Shown: one piece after another, positions 6,197-6,555 of the stretch
Numbering within the stretch: the first letter of the stretch is position 1
Layout of the letters: each line of letters starts with the position of its first letter
From: Christensenellaceae bacterium
Lineage (GTDB): Bacteria > Bacillota > Clostridia > Christensenellales > Aristaeellaceae
Length of the DNA stretch: 6,555 nucleotides
Reading direction: 5' to 3'
NCBI GenBank assembly: GCA_017881705.1
Contig: JADGQP010000028.1
Span: forward strand, 1-6,555
The notes under the pieces: generated by a model
What the model was told of the DNA's origin: nothing
The model's database searches: none
Seen by the model: only the letters and a program-made list of their open reading frames with translations
Position numbers and translations under genes: made by a program

Positions 6197-6555
6197 GCAG
6201 TCGCATCGGACACGCGCTGGGCGTGCAGCTTTTTGGCGAATCCCACGGCCCCGTGGTCGGCGCGACATTGGACGGCCTACCCGCGGGTCTGCACGTTGAC
6301 ATGCCCGCGCTGGAGGCTTTTTTGCAGCGCCGCGCGGCCAAGGGAGGCGAACTGGCCACCGGCCGCCGTGAAACGGACGTGCCGCGCATACTTTCCGGTC
6401 TGAAAGATGGCGTTACCACAGGCCAGCCGATTACCGCAGTGTTTGACAATGCCGACACCCATTCCACGGACTATGCTTTTTTACCGGATCGCCCGCGCCC
6501 TGGCCATGCGGATTACCCCGTCATCGTAAAAAGCGCCGGTTGGGACGACCTGAAC
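6193..6555 (+). CDS. aroC: Chorismate synthase (partial, C-terminus beyond right edge)
   Basis: The first 121 residues of chorismate synthase, which removes phosphate from EPSP to give chorismate, using reduced FMN without net redox change, in the cytosol. Visible family signatures: F-G-E-S-H-G at 14-19 (conserved active-site His), D-G-L-P-A-G at 27-32, L-Q-R-R in the conserved Arg-rich stretch, the R-R-E-T-D element, I-L-S-G-L at about 66-70, T-T-G-Q-P-I, and R-P-G-H-A-D-Y near 101-107 with the second catalytic His. Full-length enzymes have about 350-390 residues, so roughly two-thirds are missing. The Arg-rich segment reads R-R-A-A-K-G-G rather than the usual R-R-x-P-G, a mild divergence. 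The ATG overlaps the aroA stop by 4 bases, so expression is probably coupled to aroA. Confidence 0.95.
   Translation, partial: MSSRIGHALGVQLFGESHGPVVGATLDGLPAGLHVDMPALEAFLQRRAAKGGELATGRRETDVPRILSGLKDGVTTGQPITAVFDNADTHSTDYAFLPDRPRPGHADYPVIVKSAGWDDLN

Noticed and set aside
1..6555. CRISPR arrays, insertion sequences, tRNA or rRNA genes, phage or defence genes
   Set aside because: Scanning both strands showed no regularly spaced repeats, transposase motifs, cloverleaf sequences or recognisable defence domains; almost all the sequence is covered by the listed genes.

Overview
The window looks like a chromosomal segment of a GC-rich Gram-positive bacterium, most likely a Bacillota of the class Clostridia. 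This rests on the near-perfect AGGAGG ribosome sites, a lipoprotein signal peptide, sigma-A-type promoters, an intrinsic terminator with a U-tract, and the clostridial flavour of the EPSP synthase and GH127-like sequences. A finer placement (for example Christensenellales) is only a guess. No mobile element, CRISPR array, tRNA or rRNA gene was seen. The longest stretches without a gene are 193 bases (3507-3699) and 148 bases (4711-4858); both hold promoter signals, and the second also holds a terminator.

Left part (1-3506, minus strand): an apparent three-gene operon read leftwards from a strong promoter at 3563-3590. It encodes a 553-residue GH127/DUF1680-like protein that seems to have lost its metal-site and catalytic residues, a DusB-type tRNA-dihydrouridine synthase, and a lipoprotein that runs off the left edge. 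Both junctions are 4-base stop/start overlaps (ATGA and TTGA), so translation is probably coupled.

Centre (3507-4772): a divergent intergenic region with promoters on both strands, then a rightward set of three small genes. These are a Dabb (A/B barrel) protein, a 91-residue protein of unknown function, and an NTF2/SnoaL-like protein, closed by an intrinsic terminator at 4740-4772.

Right part (4773-6555, plus strand): aroA (EPSP synthase) and aroC (chorismate synthase, cut by the right edge), joined by an ATGA overlap. They catalyse the last two steps of the shikimate pathway to chorismate. A probable extended -10 promoter lies directly behind the terminator.

Most is housekeeping or ordinary accessory content. 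The two most notable points are the rewritten phosphoenolpyruvate/glyphosate loop of AroA, with Ala in place of the near-invariant Gly, and the apparently dead active site of the GH127-like protein. I see no clear evidence of a new multi-gene system; the three-small-protein cluster is the nearest candidate for an undescribed functional unit.
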